NCBI GenBank assembly: GCA_003250355.1 | Contig: QKGS01000006.1 | Coordinates: 1-62,030 of the forward strand | Direction: 5' to 3' | From: Bacteroidota bacterium | GTDB lineage: Bacteria; Bacteroidota; Bacteroidia; Bacteroidales; SZUA-534 | DNA length: 62,030 nt | Part shown: positions 8,548 to 17,540 of the stretch, in pieces | Position numbering within the stretch: position 1 is the first letter of the stretch | Layout: each line of letters starts with the position of its first letter | Made by a program: the position numbers and the translations under genes | Notes under the pieces: generated by a model | The model's input: only the letters and a program-made list of their open reading frames with translations | Told to the model about the DNA's origin: nothing | Databases searched by the model: none

Positions 8548-9237
8548 TTAAATAGCTTCATTTAACCATAAAAACTCTTCTCCTGTTTTCTTTGTATATT
8601 CAAAATCAGAATTCTTCATTTCGGCTACTATTGCAAATGCAATTTTCTTAAATTCCGGAGAACGCATTACTACCATTTGTAGGGCAAATGAAATTGACCT
8701 AATTACCTGCATATTAGTACTGGTAATCTGTTTATTAAATGCGGCAAGTAATTCTTTTATTGTGTCATCATTCAGTACATTGCGTTTTACCCCCCAGGCA
8801 AATGAGTAGTTTGCAAGAATAGTGTCGTTGTCGCCTTCCTCTCTTAGTGTTTCAATTATGGCTGGCAAATATGGTGTTTTTGAGTAAAGATTCTTAGAAA
8901 ACTGCTCAATTAATTCAATGTTTTTAATCTGCTTCGATATTTTAATATAGTCATCGGTACTCAGTTTTTCTGCATTAAACAGTAACGAAGCAAGTATCAT
9001 TCCTTCGCGAATATTAGTATTTAGAAGCTGATACCCCAATGCATTGTCAGTTCTGAATTTTGAAGCTATTTCAAATAGTACAGGCATTGTTACACCATAA
9101 TTTAATCTATAGCTTAAACCCATTCTGTTCATCTGTTCTGCAATGTCGCCGTTTTGACGCATTTTTACTAAATACATAATCTGCTTTAAAGCAATGTGAG
9201 GGCTTTGCAGAATACTGTCGGGTAAAGGAAAACTCAT
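8548..9237 (-). CDS. AlkD-like DNA alkylation repair family protein (HEAT-like)
   Basis: This all-helical protein of 229 residues fits the AlkD/ALK HEAT-like glycosylase family. The stretch QMNRMGLSYRLNYGVTMPVL (about 35-54) and IREGMILASLLF (about 76-87) are typical of the Bacteroidota branch. AlkD proteins excise alkylated bases without flipping them. I cannot confirm the catalytic Trp/Asp positions, so enzymatic activity is an inference. It is followed downstream by MsrBA (68 bp) on the same strand. A terminator separates it from the upstream ferredoxin. Confidence 0.65.
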   Translation of the reverse strand: MSFPLPDSILQSPHIALKQIMYLVKMRQNGDIAEQMNRMGLSYRLNYGVTMPVLFEIASKFRTDNALGYQLLNTNIREGMILASLLFNAEKLSTDDYIKISKQIKNIELIEQFSKNLYSKTPYLPAIIETLREEGDNDTILANYSFAWGVKRNVLNDDTIKELLAAFNKQITSTNMQVIRSISFALQMVVMRSPEFKKIAFAIVAEMKNSDFEYTKKTGEEFLWLNEAI

Positions 9238-9298
9238 ATTTATATAGGTATAATTTGAATGAATGCCATTGTAAAATATGTTGCAAATAAAATAAATG

Positions 9299-9326
9299 AA
9301 AAAGCCCCAACCTAAAGGCAGGGGCT
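9299..9326 (-). terminator. terminator of the ferredoxin gene
   Basis: On the minus strand AGCCCC (9326-9321) pairs with GGGGCT (9308-9303) around an inner CC/GG pair, followed by a T run. It lies 22 bp after the ferredoxin stop codon. Confidence 0.8.
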
Positions 9327-9347
9327 ATTTATACTTTTTAGTATAGC

Positions 9348-9518
9348 TTATTCAGCCGGAGCAATAGCATCAACCGGGCATGCATCACTACATGTTCCAC
9401 AGTCAGTACAAATTTTTGGATCGATTTTGAAAATATCTCCTTCAGAGATAGCTTCTACCGGACATTCCGGCATACAAGCACCACATGCTATACAATCAAT
9501 TTTAATTACGTAAGCCAT
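9348..9518 (-). CDS. small 2[4Fe-4S] ferredoxin
   Basis: This 56-residue protein carries two classical clusters motifs, C-x2-C-x2-C-x3-CP, starting at Cys9 (CIACGACMPECP) and Cys37 (CTDCGTCSDACP). It is a clostridial-type low-potential electron carrier for anaerobic metabolism such as pyruvate:ferredoxin oxidoreductase or hydrogenase. It is transcribed alone: a -7 box TAAATTTG lies 30 nt upstream and a terminator follows. The gene was identified by translating the minus strand directly. Confidence 0.95.
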   Translation of the reverse strand: MAYVIKIDCIACGACMPECPVEAISEGDIFKIDPKICTDCGTCSDACPVDAIAPAE

Positions 9519-9547
9519 TTTTTATAAATTTAGATTAATAACTAAAA

Positions 9548-9555
9548 CAAATTTA
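9548..9555 (-). promoter_or_regulatory. -7 promoter box of the ferredoxin gene
   Basis: The minus strand reads TAAATTTG, a full TAnnTTTG match, 29 nt before the ferredoxin ATG. The -33 region is only T-rich. Confidence 0.55.
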
Positions 9556-9628
9556 ACATTTACCTCGATATAAAAAAATGAAAAACAGAGGTAAACTATA
9601 TTTTTCTTAAAAAAAGTGTTTCTTACTT

Positions 9629-10288
9629 TTATTGTAAGTGTGCAATTTGCGATATACCACCTTTAGTTTTATTGCCTATTTTTACATCAATAATATATTC
9701 TGATGGCAATAGAATATCGACCCTAGAGCCAAAACGGATAAAACCCAGTTGATCGCCGGCATTTATATTGTCATTTGCCTTAGCATATGTAATAATTCTT
9801 CGTGCTACGGCTCCGGCAATTTGTTTTACCACTATTTTTTTATCTAGTTTAGTCGGCTGTAGTATAACAACCGAACGCTCATTCTCGCTTGAAGCTTTTG
9901 GTAAAATAGCTCGTTTAAAATTTCCGTTAAAATGCATACTGTCAACAACCTTACCCAAAACCGGCAACCAGTTGATATGAACATTCCAAACAGACATAAA
10001 AATTGAAATCTGGGTCATTTTCTGACCGGTATATTCCTCGTTTTCAATTTTTTCGATTACTACTACTTTGCCATCGGCAGGGGCAATTACTTCATTTTCA
10101 TTAAATGCAATATTTCGATAAGGGAAACGGAAAAAACGTAAAACGAAAATAAGTAAAAACAATGCTATAAATGCTGCTGTTATATCAACATAAACATTTG
10201 CAATAGTGTATTTTAGTAGAACCAGAACTGCCAGTTCAATTAATACTACGAATAGAATAATGCTTATTCCTGCTTTGTGAATCCTCAT
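9629..10288 (-). CDS. psd: phosphatidylserine decarboxylase proenzyme
   Basis: This 219-residue protein is a short (archaetidylserine-type) phosphatidylserine decarboxylase, making phosphatidylethanolamine. It has an N-terminal hydrophobic region of two helices (about 8-50). The conserved APADGKVVVIE (about 69-79) and NVHINWLP (about 103-110) follow, and then the self-cleavage site in IRFGSRVDILLP near residue 190, where the Ser becomes the pyruvoyl group. It follows cdsA by 4 bp, so both enzymes of the PE route are cotranscribed behind ftsH. Confidence 0.92.
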   Translation of the reverse strand: MRIHKAGISIILFVVLIELAVLVLLKYTIANVYVDITAAFIALFLLIFVLRFFRFPYRNIAFNENEVIAPADGKVVVIEKIENEEYTGQKMTQISIFMSVWNVHINWLPVLGKVVDSMHFNGNFKRAILPKASSENERSVVILQPTKLDKKIVVKQIAGAVARRIITYAKANDNINAGDQLGFIRFGSRVDILLPSEYIIDVKIGNKTKGGISQIAHLQ

Positions 10289-10292
10289 TCAA

Positions 10293-11108
10293 TTATATTT
10301 TAACAAAAAAGTATAAATACATATAAATTAGTGGTACAGATAGTAAAATGCTATCGAATCGGTCGAGCACTCCGCCGTGTCCGGGCATAAACTGACCTGA
10401 ATCTTTCACGTTAACACTTCTTTTAAGCAACGATTCGGAAAGATCGCCTAATGTACCGAATATAACAACAATTGCCGATATTACAACCCAATGCGTAAGT
10501 GAAACTATGCCAAATACGTTTGGTGCAAAGAACGATAAGCCAATTGTAATAGCTGCACCGCCAATAAAACCTTCCCACGACTTTTTGGGTGATATTCGTT
10601 CAAATAGCCGGTTTTTGCCAATTGTAATTCCTACAAGATATGCTCCGGAATCGTATATCCATGTTAATACAAATATCCCAAGTAGTAAATTGCCATTGAA
10701 GCTACCGGTATAAAATACCAGATAGTTCATTAATGCAAATGGCACGGCAATATATACTAACCCAAATATTGTATAGGCAATATTTACAAAAGGATAGCGT
10801 TTAATTCGGTATAGTTCAAAAACTATTATAAATACAACAAGAGGGACTAATAATAAGAATAAATTGGGGTGATGCTCTAATATATTTGAAGCAAAGCTAA
10901 AAGCAAACAACAAAATGGTAATAATAGCTGCATACGACTGTTGAGCACTAGCTCTAAGTCTTTTTCCCAATTTGAAAAATTCTAAAAGATTTGCAACCGC
11001 TAAAGTTACAAATACAAATGCAAATAAATATTGATTTATTAGCAGCGAAGCTACTAAAACTCCAACATAAACTATTCCGGATAGTCCTCGTTTAACTATA
11101 TCACTCAA
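10293..11108 (-). CDS. cdsA: phosphatidate cytidylyltransferase
   Basis: This 271-residue polytopic membrane enzyme makes CDP-diacylglycerol from phosphatidic acid and CTP. The C-terminal family signature is clear: SPKKSWEGFIGG (about 173-184), GDLSESLLKRSVNVKDSG (about 221-238), and the terminal PGHGGVLDRFDS, which carries the metal-binding acidic residues. About eight hydrophobic segments are present. Its start overlaps the end of the DUF2007 gene by 8 bp, and psd follows after 4 bp, so it is in the middle of the rsfS-ftsH-DUF2007-cdsA-psd operon. Confidence 0.94.
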   Translation of the reverse strand: MSDIVKRGLSGIVYVGVLVASLLINQYLFAFVFVTLAVANLLEFFKLGKRLRASAQQSYAAIITILLFAFSFASNILEHHPNLFLLLVPLVVFIIVFELYRIKRYPFVNIAYTIFGLVYIAVPFALMNYLVFYTGSFNGNLLLGIFVLTWIYDSGAYLVGITIGKNRLFERISPKKSWEGFIGGAAITIGLSFFAPNVFGIVSLTHWVVISAIVVIFGTLGDLSESLLKRSVNVKDSGQFMPGHGGVLDRFDSILLSVPLIYMYLYFFVKI

Positions 11109-11307
11109 AACCTAACAGTTTATTTATTAAATGTTTTGCTAAAATAACATTTTCCTGTTTAGCATATACTTCTATATCACCAAACAGGTATGCTGAGTCT
11201 TTTTTATTCATAATAACAGCTTCTATGCCATTGTCAATAAGGCACTCTACAGCCATTTCTGCTTCGTGTTGCTTTCCAAAAGAATAAACAGATACCCAGT
11301 CACTCAT
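11101..11307 (-). CDS. DUF2007-family small protein
   Basis: This 68-residue protein fits DUF2007 (putative signal-transducing, PII-like fold). The start MSDWVSVYSFGKQHEAEMAV is typical: family members begin with a short strand and a helix that includes A-E. I chose the ATG at 11307 because translation from the upstream in-frame ATG adds a non-homologous 17-residue tail overlapping ftsH. It lies 10 bp after ftsH and overlaps cdsA by 8 bp. Its role is unknown. Confidence 0.8.
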   Translation of the reverse strand: MSDWVSVYSFGKQHEAEMAVECLIDNGIEAVIMNKKDSAYLFGDIEVYAKQENVILAKHLINKLLGFE

Positions 11308-11317
11308 TGCTCTATTA

Positions 11318-13441
11318 TTAATTATTGTTGCTGTTATCCTCTGTTTTGTCGGTATCAACTGCTATGCTAATGTCAGTTTCCGATATATTAACAATTTCAG
11401 CATCTTCAATATCTGCTTTTTTGTCAGATGTTTCGGCTCTTGTAAAGTCAGGTGTTTTGCCATTAGGTCTTGGACCAACTATTTTTTCGAGATCTTCGGC
11501 AAATATTACTTCACGTTCAAGCAATAAATCGGCAAGCTTATTATGCTGGCTCTTATAGTTTGTAAGAACCTCTTTTGCTCTGGTATATGCCTCTGAAATT
11601 ATACGTTTAGTTTCTCTGTCAATATCACGCGCTGTCTCATCGCCATATGGTTTCCCGAACATATATTCATTCTGACCGGTTGAATCGTAAAAACTCAGAT
11701 TACCAATTTTTTCACTCATGCCAAAGTACGAAACCATTGCATATGCCTGTTTAGTTACTTTTTCAAGGTCGTTTAGTGCACCGGTCGATACTTTACCGAA
11801 GAATAATTCTTCAGCAGCACGACCACCTAATACTGAACACATTTCGTCGAGCATTTGGTCTGTTGTAGTAAGTTGGCGTTCTTCGGGCAGATACCATGCT
11901 GCCCCCAAAGCTTGTCCGCGGGGAACTATTGTTACTTTAATTAAAGGATTAGCGTGTTCAAGCACCCAACTAACCAAAGCGTGTCCTGCTTCGTGATAAG
12001 CTATGGTTTTTTTCTCGTCGGTTGATATTATTTTGTTCTTTTTCTCTAAACCTCCAATTATGCGGTCTACAGCATCGAGAAAATCTTGTTTTTCAACTTG
12101 CTTTTTATCTCGTCGGGCAGCTATAAGAGCAGCCTCATTACAAACATTAGCAATATCGGCACCTGAAAAGCCCGGAGTTTGTTTTGCTAAATATTCGGCA
12201 GTAACATCAGCCGATAGTTTCTTTAGTGGGCGTAAGTGTACATTGAATATATCTCGTCGTTCGTTCAGGTCGGGTAGTTCTACATGAATCTGTCGGTCAA
12301 AACGTCCGGCACGCATTAGCGCACGGTCAAGAATATCGGCACGGTTTGTTGCTGCAAGAATAATTACACCACTGTTAGTACCAAATCCATCCATTTCGGT
12401 AAGTAGCTGGTTTAGAGTATTTTCTCTTTCATCGTTTGCTCCCATATTTGGGTTTTTACCTCTGGCTCGTCCTATTGCATCTATTTCATCGATAAAAATA
12501 ATACACGGAGATTTTTCTTTTGCTTGTTTAAAAAGGTCGCGAACACGCGAAGCTCCAACACCAACAAACATTTCCACAAAATCGGAACCCGACATTGAGA
12601 AAAATGGAACGTGAGCTTCACCGGCCACAGCTTTAGCAAGTAAAGTTTTGCCTGTTCCCGGAGGGCCAACAAGCAGAGCTCCTTTTGGAATTTTTCCGCC
12701 AAGGTCGGTGTATTTGTCAGGATTTTTTAGAAAATCAACAATTTCTCGTATCTCTATTTTTGCTTCTTCAAGTCCGGCTACATCTTTAAAGTCAATTTTT
12801 ATCTGAGCCCCTTCTTTGTCAAATACTTTTGCTCTTGATTTGCCAATATTGAAAATTTGACCGCCAGGACCATTTGGCCCTGCCATACGGCGAAATATAA
12901 ATAACCATACTGCAATAAGTATAAGAGGGAACAAAAGCCAACTCAGTATACCTTCAAGATAGTTTTCACGCTTTTCGTACTTAACATCAACTCTGTCTTC
13001 GGGAGCAAAATTTGCCTGAGCCTGATCCATTCTGTCATCGAAAGCTTCAATAGAACCTATGGTAAAGAAATATTGAGGGCCGGTTCCTGTTGTCATTGAA
13101 CCTTTGCCCGGAGCATCTTTATATTTAGGGTCACTAAGCTTGTCGGCTTTAATATATATTTCTGCTTTTTCTTTATTTACAACTACTACGCGTTCTACAT
13201 CTTTTGATCGGAGCATTTCATTTTCAAAACGGCTTCGGGTAATTTCAACCGGTGTATTACCAATTGATGGAAAAAACATAGAGCCAATAAGGACTATGGC
13301 TAAAATTCCAAATATCCACGATGAGTTAAATTTTGGTTTACCATCGCCGGTCTTTGGTTTGTTGTCGAAACGTATGCCTCCTTTTGGAGCATCTGATTCT
13401 GCTTTATTATTCTTGTCGTTATTTATATTTTCTTCACTCAT
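11318..13441 (-). CDS. ftsH: ATP-dependent zinc metalloprotease FtsH
   Basis: This 707-residue membrane-anchored AAA+ protease degrades unstable membrane and cytosolic proteins. There are two transmembrane segments (about 41-60 and 165-185) with the periplasmic FtsH_ext domain between. The Walker A GPPGTGKT lies near residue 257, Walker [12 protein letters not shown] about 60 residues later, then the SRH and the zinc motif HEAGH near 482. The C-terminal tail is acidic. It is the second gene of the operon, 11 bp after rsfS. Confidence 0.97.
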   Translation of the reverse strand: MSEENINNDKNNKAESDAPKGGIRFDNKPKTGDGKPKFNSSWIFGILAIVLIGSMFFPSIGNTPVEITRSRFENEMLRSKDVERVVVVNKEKAEIYIKADKLSDPKYKDAPGKGSMTTGTGPQYFFTIGSIEAFDDRMDQAQANFAPEDRVDVKYEKRENYLEGILSWLLFPLILIAVWLFIFRRMAGPNGPGGQIFNIGKSRAKVFDKEGAQIKIDFKDVAGLEEAKIEIREIVDFLKNPDKYTDLGGKIPKGALLVGPPGTGKTLLAKAVAGEAHVPFFSMSGSDFVEMFVGVGASRVRDLFKQAKEKSPCIIFIDEIDAIGRARGKNPNMGANDERENTLNQLLTEMDGFGTNSGVIILAATNRADILDRALMRAGRFDRQIHVELPDLNERRDIFNVHLRPLKKLSADVTAEYLAKQTPGFSGADIANVCNEAALIAARRDKKQVEKQDFLDAVDRIIGGLEKKNKIISTDEKKTIAYHEAGHALVSWVLEHANPLIKVTIVPRGQALGAAWYLPEERQLTTTDQMLDEMCSVLGGRAAEELFFGKVSTGALNDLEKVTKQAYAMVSYFGMSEKIGNLSFYDSTGQNEYMFGKPYGDETARDIDRETKRIISEAYTRAKEVLTNYKSQHNKLADLLLEREVIFAEDLEKIVGPRPNGKTPDFTRAETSDKKADIEDAEIVNISETDISIAVDTDKTEDNSNNN

Positions 13442-13452
13442 GTCAAAAAAAA

Positions 13453-13818
13453 TTATTCTTCGTTTATTAATTCAATTTCGGCATCAGCCCATAATGATTC
13501 AATTTTATAAAATTGTCGGTATTCTTCTAAAAATATGTGAACTACAATATCACCATAATCGAGAAGAATCCAGTGTGAGTTTTCTTTTCCTTCTTTATGG
13601 ATTGGTCTTTCGTGTAGTATACTGCGTGTTTCACGCTCTATAAAGTCGGCCACAGCATCGACCTGAGTAGTAGAGTTACAGTGACATATTATAAAATAAT
13701 CGGCAATAGACTGCTCTAACTTTTTAATATTTAAAACTTTTATTTCGCCGGCTTTGCGTTCCAGCATTGCTTCAACTATTGTGTTTTTAAGAATCTCGGT
13801 TCCTTCTCGTTCTATCAT
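13453..13818 (-). CDS. rsfS: ribosome silencing factor RsfS
   Basis: The 121-residue protein matches RsfS/YbeB/Iojap, which binds ribosomal protein uL14 and blocks 30S-50S joining during starvation. Recognisable blocks are ADYFIICHCNSTTQVDAVAD (about 40-59) and HWILLDYGDIVVHIF (about 82-96), including the conserved W-x-L-x-D-x-G-D-x-V-x-H. It is the first gene of the operon leading into ftsH. A near-consensus -7 box TACCTTTA (13843-13836, minus strand) lies 17 bp upstream. Confidence 0.94.
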   Translation of the reverse strand: MIEREGTEILKNTIVEAMLERKAGEIKVLNIKKLEQSIADYFIICHCNSTTQVDAVADFIERETRSILHERPIHKEGKENSHWILLDYGDIVVHIFLEEYRQFYKIESLWADAEIELINEE

Positions 13819-14013
13819 TTATGAAAAATTTGCCCTAAAGGTAATGTTATGTTTTATAATTTATGTTTATGATGCAAACAAATACAGTGCCCGAAAGTTT
13901 AATAGCGTAAAAATGGCACTATCGTAAATATTTATTGGCAATAATACTACATTTTATAATTAAAAAATGGTAATTATGTCAGTATATTTTGACGTTAATT
14001 TAATTGCTTAATT
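13819..14013. other. divergent intergenic region rsfS / histidine kinase
   Basis: This region must hold both promoters. A weak inverted repeat AGTGCC (13886-13891) with GGCACT (13915-13920) is seen, with a 23-nt loop. I found no further structure. Confidence 0.35.
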
Positions 14014-14964
14014 ATGATAAGGTTAATTCCTCTTTTAATATCTATTGTACTGCAACTTATAGCAGCCATATTTGCTCTAAGGCTTATGAGGGTTACAAAA
14101 TATAGAGCATCGTGGGTACTAATTTCAACCGGATTCTTGCTTTTGGCTGTTAAAAGAGCTATAAAACTTGTACAGTTTATTCAAGACGATTATTCGTTTT
14201 ATTTAACTATGGCCGACGATTGGCTTGAGGTAATTATTTCAATACTGTTTACTGTTGGCGTATTTCTTATTGGTGGAATTTTTTATTCACTGAAACTTGC
14301 CGAGTCGGAGCGAAACAGGTCGGAGAATCGCTTGCTTAATGCAATAATTCAAACCGAGGAGAAGGAGAGAAAACGATTTGCTAAAGATTTGCACGATGGG
14401 CTTGGCCCGTTGTTGTCGACTGTAAAAATGTCAATATCGGCACTTATGGGAACATCGGATGAGAAAGTTAATCGTGAAATACTTGAAAATACGAGCCTTG
14501 TAATTAATGAGGCTATTTCGAGTATAAAGGAAATATCGAATAATTTGAGCCCTCATATATTAACCAATTTTGGACTGTTGAGTGCAGTAAATAGTTTTGT
14601 AAGTAAACTAAATCAGGTAACATCAACTAAAATCAATTTACAATCGAATATTAATAAAGACAGATTTGGACATAATATTGAAGTGATACTATACAGGGCA
14701 ACTTGTGAATTAATTAACAATACTATAAAATATGCATCGGCAAAAAGAATTGATATTGATATAATGAAACACGATGACTACTTAGCAATACAATATACCG
14801 ACGATGGTATTGGTTTTGATGCATCGGTATACAATGAAACTATTAGTGCCGATGGTATGGGTTTCTCAAATATTTCGTCGCGCATAAAATCAATTAACGG
14901 AATGTTTGTTATGAACAGTGCTCCGGGTGAAGGGGTGAATGCTCTTATTAAGGTTAAAATTTAG
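14014..14964 (+). CDS. membrane sensor histidine kinase (NarX/DesK-type, HisKA_3)
   Basis: The 316-residue protein has three predicted transmembrane segments (about 5-25, 34-50, 71-93) and no large extracellular sensor domain. A HisKA_3 dimerisation domain carries the phosphoacceptor His127 in KDLHDGLGPLLS. A HATPase_c domain follows with the N box INNTIKYA and G boxes DDGIGFD and GMGFSNI. The response regulator lies 109 bp downstream. The small membrane-embedded input domain suggests that it senses a membrane state, as DesK does; that is inference. Confidence 0.9.
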   Translation: MIRLIPLLISIVLQLIAAIFALRLMRVTKYRASWVLISTGFLLLAVKRAIKLVQFIQDDYSFYLTMADDWLEVIISILFTVGVFLIGGIFYSLKLAESERNRSENRLLNAIIQTEEKERKRFAKDLHDGLGPLLSTVKMSISALMGTSDEKVNREILENTSLVINEAISSIKEISNNLSPHILTNFGLLSAVNSFVSKLNQVTSTKINLQSNINKDRFGHNIEVILYRATCELINNTIKYASAKRIDIDIMKHDDYLAIQYTDDGIGFDASVYNETISADGMGFSNISSRIKSINGMFVMNSAPGEGVNALIKVKI

Positions 14965-15024
14965 TGTTTTTTAGCATTTTATTGAATGAATTGTACTTGA
15001 TTTTCAATAAGTAAATAATTCCAT

Positions 15025-15032
15025 TAACTTTG
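15025..15032 (+). promoter_or_regulatory. -7 promoter box before the response regulator
   Basis: TAACTTTG is a full TAnnTTTG match 41 nt before the response-regulator ATG, so the regulator can be transcribed apart from the kinase. No clear TTTG -33 box is seen. Confidence 0.5.
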
Positions 15033-15073
15033 CCTCACCTTTTATAAATTGCATAATATCAAACAGTTTTCAT

Positions 15074-15718
15074 ATGTCGAAAATTAAAGTTACTCTTGTT
15101 GACGACCATGTACTTTTCCGAAACGGGCTGAAGATACTTCTTGATGCATCGAAAGATATTAAGGTGATTTGCGAAGCAAATGATGGGCAGGAATTTCTTG
15201 ATTCATTGAAGAAGAATATTCCCGATATAGTTTTAATGGATATAAGTATGCCTAAAGTTGATGGAATTGAAGCAACTCACCGGGCTATTGAAAAGTATCC
15301 CAACCTGAAAATAGTTGCACTTTCTATGTTCAACGAAGGTGAATATTATTACAAAATGATAAATGCCGGGGTTAAAGGTTTTATTCTAAAAGAGTCGGAT
15401 ATTGACGAAGTAAAAGATGCAATATATCAGGTAATGGAAGGTGAAAGTTTTTTTTCGCAAAAATTACTATATAATGTTATTCAAAATTTTAGCACTCAAA
15501 AGGAGATAGAAATTGAAACGGCAAACTTATCGGCAAGAGAACTGCAAGTTTTACAGGAAATATGCAAAGGATTATCGAATCAGGAGATTGCCGATGAGCT
15601 TTTTATCAGTAAACGAACTGTAGATAAACACAGGGCAAATTTATTGAGTAAAACAGACTCAAAGAACACTGCTAACCTTATAATGTATGCTATTAAGAAT
15701 AAGTTAATAGCTATTTAA
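15074..15718 (+). CDS. NarL/FixJ-family response regulator
   Basis: This 214-residue regulator has a receiver domain (about 4-120) with acidic pocket DD (10-11), the phosphorylated Asp56 in VLMDISMP, and Lys in FILKESD. A LuxR-type helix-turn-helix follows at about 148-208 (LSARELQVLQEICKGLSNQE, then KRTVDKHRANLL). It is the cognate partner of the upstream HisKA_3 kinase. The birA-like gene starts 5 bp after the stop codon and may be cotranscribed. Confidence 0.93.
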   Translation: MSKIKVTLVDDHVLFRNGLKILLDASKDIKVICEANDGQEFLDSLKKNIPDIVLMDISMPKVDGIEATHRAIEKYPNLKIVALSMFNEGEYYYKMINAGVKGFILKESDIDEVKDAIYQVMEGESFFSQKLLYNVIQNFSTQKEIEIETANLSARELQVLQEICKGLSNQEIADELFISKRTVDKHRANLLSKTDSKNTANLIMYAIKNKLIAI

Positions 15719-15723
15719 TACAT

Positions 15724-16467
15724 TTGAAATTCTATACTAAGAATATGATTATTGAACTAAAGAATACTTGTTCAACTAACGACTATTTGTTGTCTCAAAT
15801 TAACACAAAAGAACTTGCTGAAGGGACAACTGTAATAGCAACTAATCAGACAAAAGGTAAGGGACAACAAAATAATATATGGTTTAGTGAGCCGGGTAAG
15901 AATCTTACTTTTAGCATTCTATTGAAACCTGTTTCAATAGATGCTGAGAATATGTTTATGATTTCAAAAGCTGTATCACTTGGAATTGTAAAGTACTTAA
16001 ACAGTTTAGGCAAAGAGTTTACAATTAAATGGCCAAACGATATTTACTATCGCGATAAAAAAATATGTGGTATTTTAATTGAAAACAGATTATTAGGAGC
16101 TCAATTGTCGCATTCGGTAATAGGTATAGGCTTAAATGTAAATCAAACAAACTGGCCGATAGAATTACCAAATGCTGTTTCATTAAAAACAATCTTTGCT
16201 AATGAATTTGATTTAAGCATTTGCTTAAAAGGTATTTATGAGTCAATAATGGTGTGGTACAATATTTTGTTAGAGTCAGATTATAATATGATTGAAAATG
16301 AATACTACAAAAACATTTACCGAAAGGTAGGTTTTCACCGATATTTGGCTAATAATATTGAATTTGAAGCAGAGATAGTTAATGTGTCACCTGATGGAAA
16401 CATTACACTTCGTAAAAATGATGGCTCAAAAGAAGGATTTTATTTTAAGGAAGTGGAGTTTATTTAG
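15724..16467 (+). CDS. birA: biotin-[acetyl-CoA-carboxylase] ligase
   Basis: This 247-residue enzyme attaches biotin to carboxylase carrier proteins, including carboxylases that would feed the methylmalonyl-CoA pathway. The core motifs are STNDYLL (about 18-24), KGKGQQNNIWFS (about 45-56), KWPNDIYY (about 101-108) with catalytic Lys in KKICGILIEN, and a C-terminal SH3-like domain. There is no N-terminal DNA-binding domain, so it is a monofunctional ligase. I prefer the TTG start because the residues KFYTKNMIIEL align with the usual family start; an ATG seven codons later (15745) is the alternative. Confidence 0.88.
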   Translation: MKFYTKNMIIELKNTCSTNDYLLSQINTKELAEGTTVIATNQTKGKGQQNNIWFSEPGKNLTFSILLKPVSIDAENMFMISKAVSLGIVKYLNSLGKEFTIKWPNDIYYRDKKICGILIENRLLGAQLSHSVIGIGLNVNQTNWPIELPNAVSLKTIFANEFDLSICLKGIYESIMVWYNILLESDYNMIENEYYKNIYRKVGFHRYLANNIEFEAEIVNVSPDGNITLRKNDGSKEGFYFKEVEFI

Positions 16468-16515
16468 GATATAGGCTTTATGTGCAAGTTGTGAATGTAA
16501 AATATGATGGAGACA

Positions 16516-17430
16516 TTAAGGCGTTTCGTCAATTAAATCGTTAAGTTTTGTTATTTCGCTCCTAAGGTCATTTATTTCAGCAACTTTCTTGTCAAGCGAT
16601 TTATTTAAATCGGACAATTTTGTTTTTATCCGCATAAGCTTGCTCGATGCCTGAAAGCTTTTCAGATTGCCGCTGCTATTTATTTTACTCTCATTTAGCT
16701 GTCCGGTTCTAATGCTATTTATCCAATCAATAATATCGTCTTCGGCAATTGATTCAAAACCCATATTCTGGTAAAAATCCTGATTCAGAAAACTCATATC
16801 GAATATTACATCTTTACTGCTCGATTTTGAAAGCATTTGCCCGAAATAATCAATATATTTTTCAAATGCACTTTGAACCTTTTCGGGCATATTTATTACA
16901 TGAAGAGCAACTCTTGAAGCTTCGGTTTTTTTTCTCTCAATTATCAGAAAATGCATTATTGCATACAGCCCTCTGTTTATAACTTTCAAGGGTGGAAATT
17001 CCATTGGGTTATCGTCGAGAATAAGGTGTTTAAGGCTTATGAGGTTTGAGAAATCAATTGGCAGCCTCCTTATTTTACAAAAGCTTGCATCGAAATATTC
17101 GAGCGATTTAAAGTATCCAAAATCGGCAGGCAGCCCGGATATTGGGTTAAAACTTATGTCGAGTGTTTTCAGTTTCGATAGTGCAGAAATACCATGAGGG
17201 AGTTTTTTAATTCTATTGCGCAAAAGAAATAATTCCTGTAATCCCGATAACTTACAAATACTATCGGGCAACTCCTCAATTTCATTGTATGAGAGATTTA
17301 ACGATGTAAGGCTTGTTATAGAGCCTATTTCGTCGGGTAGTTCGTTTATATCTTTATTGGAAAGGTCAAGATGCTTAACCTTTGCCTCTTTTGCCGCTTC
17401 TATTAATTGAAGAATATCTTCTTTATCCAT
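16516..17430 (-). CDS. leucine-rich repeat protein with coiled-coil tail
   Basis: The 304-residue protein has about five leucine-rich repeats of 23 residues (about 18-140; for example LTSLNLSYNEIEELPDSI), of the shock/plant-intracellular type with an xLPxxI step. The middle (about 150-240) is a helical region of unknown kind. The end (about 262-300) is a predicted coiled coil. No signal peptide is seen, so it is probably cytosolic and works through protein contacts. No enzyme domain was recognised. It stands alone between convergent birA and the codirectional dus gene. Confidence 0.7.
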   Translation of the reverse strand: MDKEDILQLIEAAKEAKVKHLDLSNKDINELPDEIGSITSLTSLNLSYNEIEELPDSICKLSGLQELFLLRNRIKKLPHGISALSKLKTLDISFNPISGLPADFGYFKSLEYFDASFCKIRRLPIDFSNLISLKHLILDDNPMEFPPLKVINRGLYAIMHFLIIERKKTEASRVALHVINMPEKVQSAFEKYIDYFGQMLSKSSSKDVIFDMSFLNQDFYQNMGFESIAEDDIIDWINSIRTGQLNESKINSSGNLKSFQASSKLMRIKTKLSDLNKSLDKKVAEINDLRSEITKLNDLIDETP

Positions 17431-17540
17431 ATTGTATTTTTACAATAAATGACTCCCGAAATAACTTTATCGGTTTTAAATTACAAGGTAACAATAATTA
17501 GCCTAAAGAACAATATTATAATTTTATTATTAGCCGATAA

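Noticed and set aside
13104-13643. 179-codon plus-strand frame across ftsH and rsfS
   Set aside because: It is antisense to two strongly conserved genes and its composition (Ser/Leu/Phe-rich) is that of a shadow frame.
13886-13920. Weak inverted repeat AGTGCC/GGCACT as a regulator site or small RNA
   Set aside because: A 6-bp arm with a 23-nt loop in AT-rich DNA is expected by chance; no other support was found.
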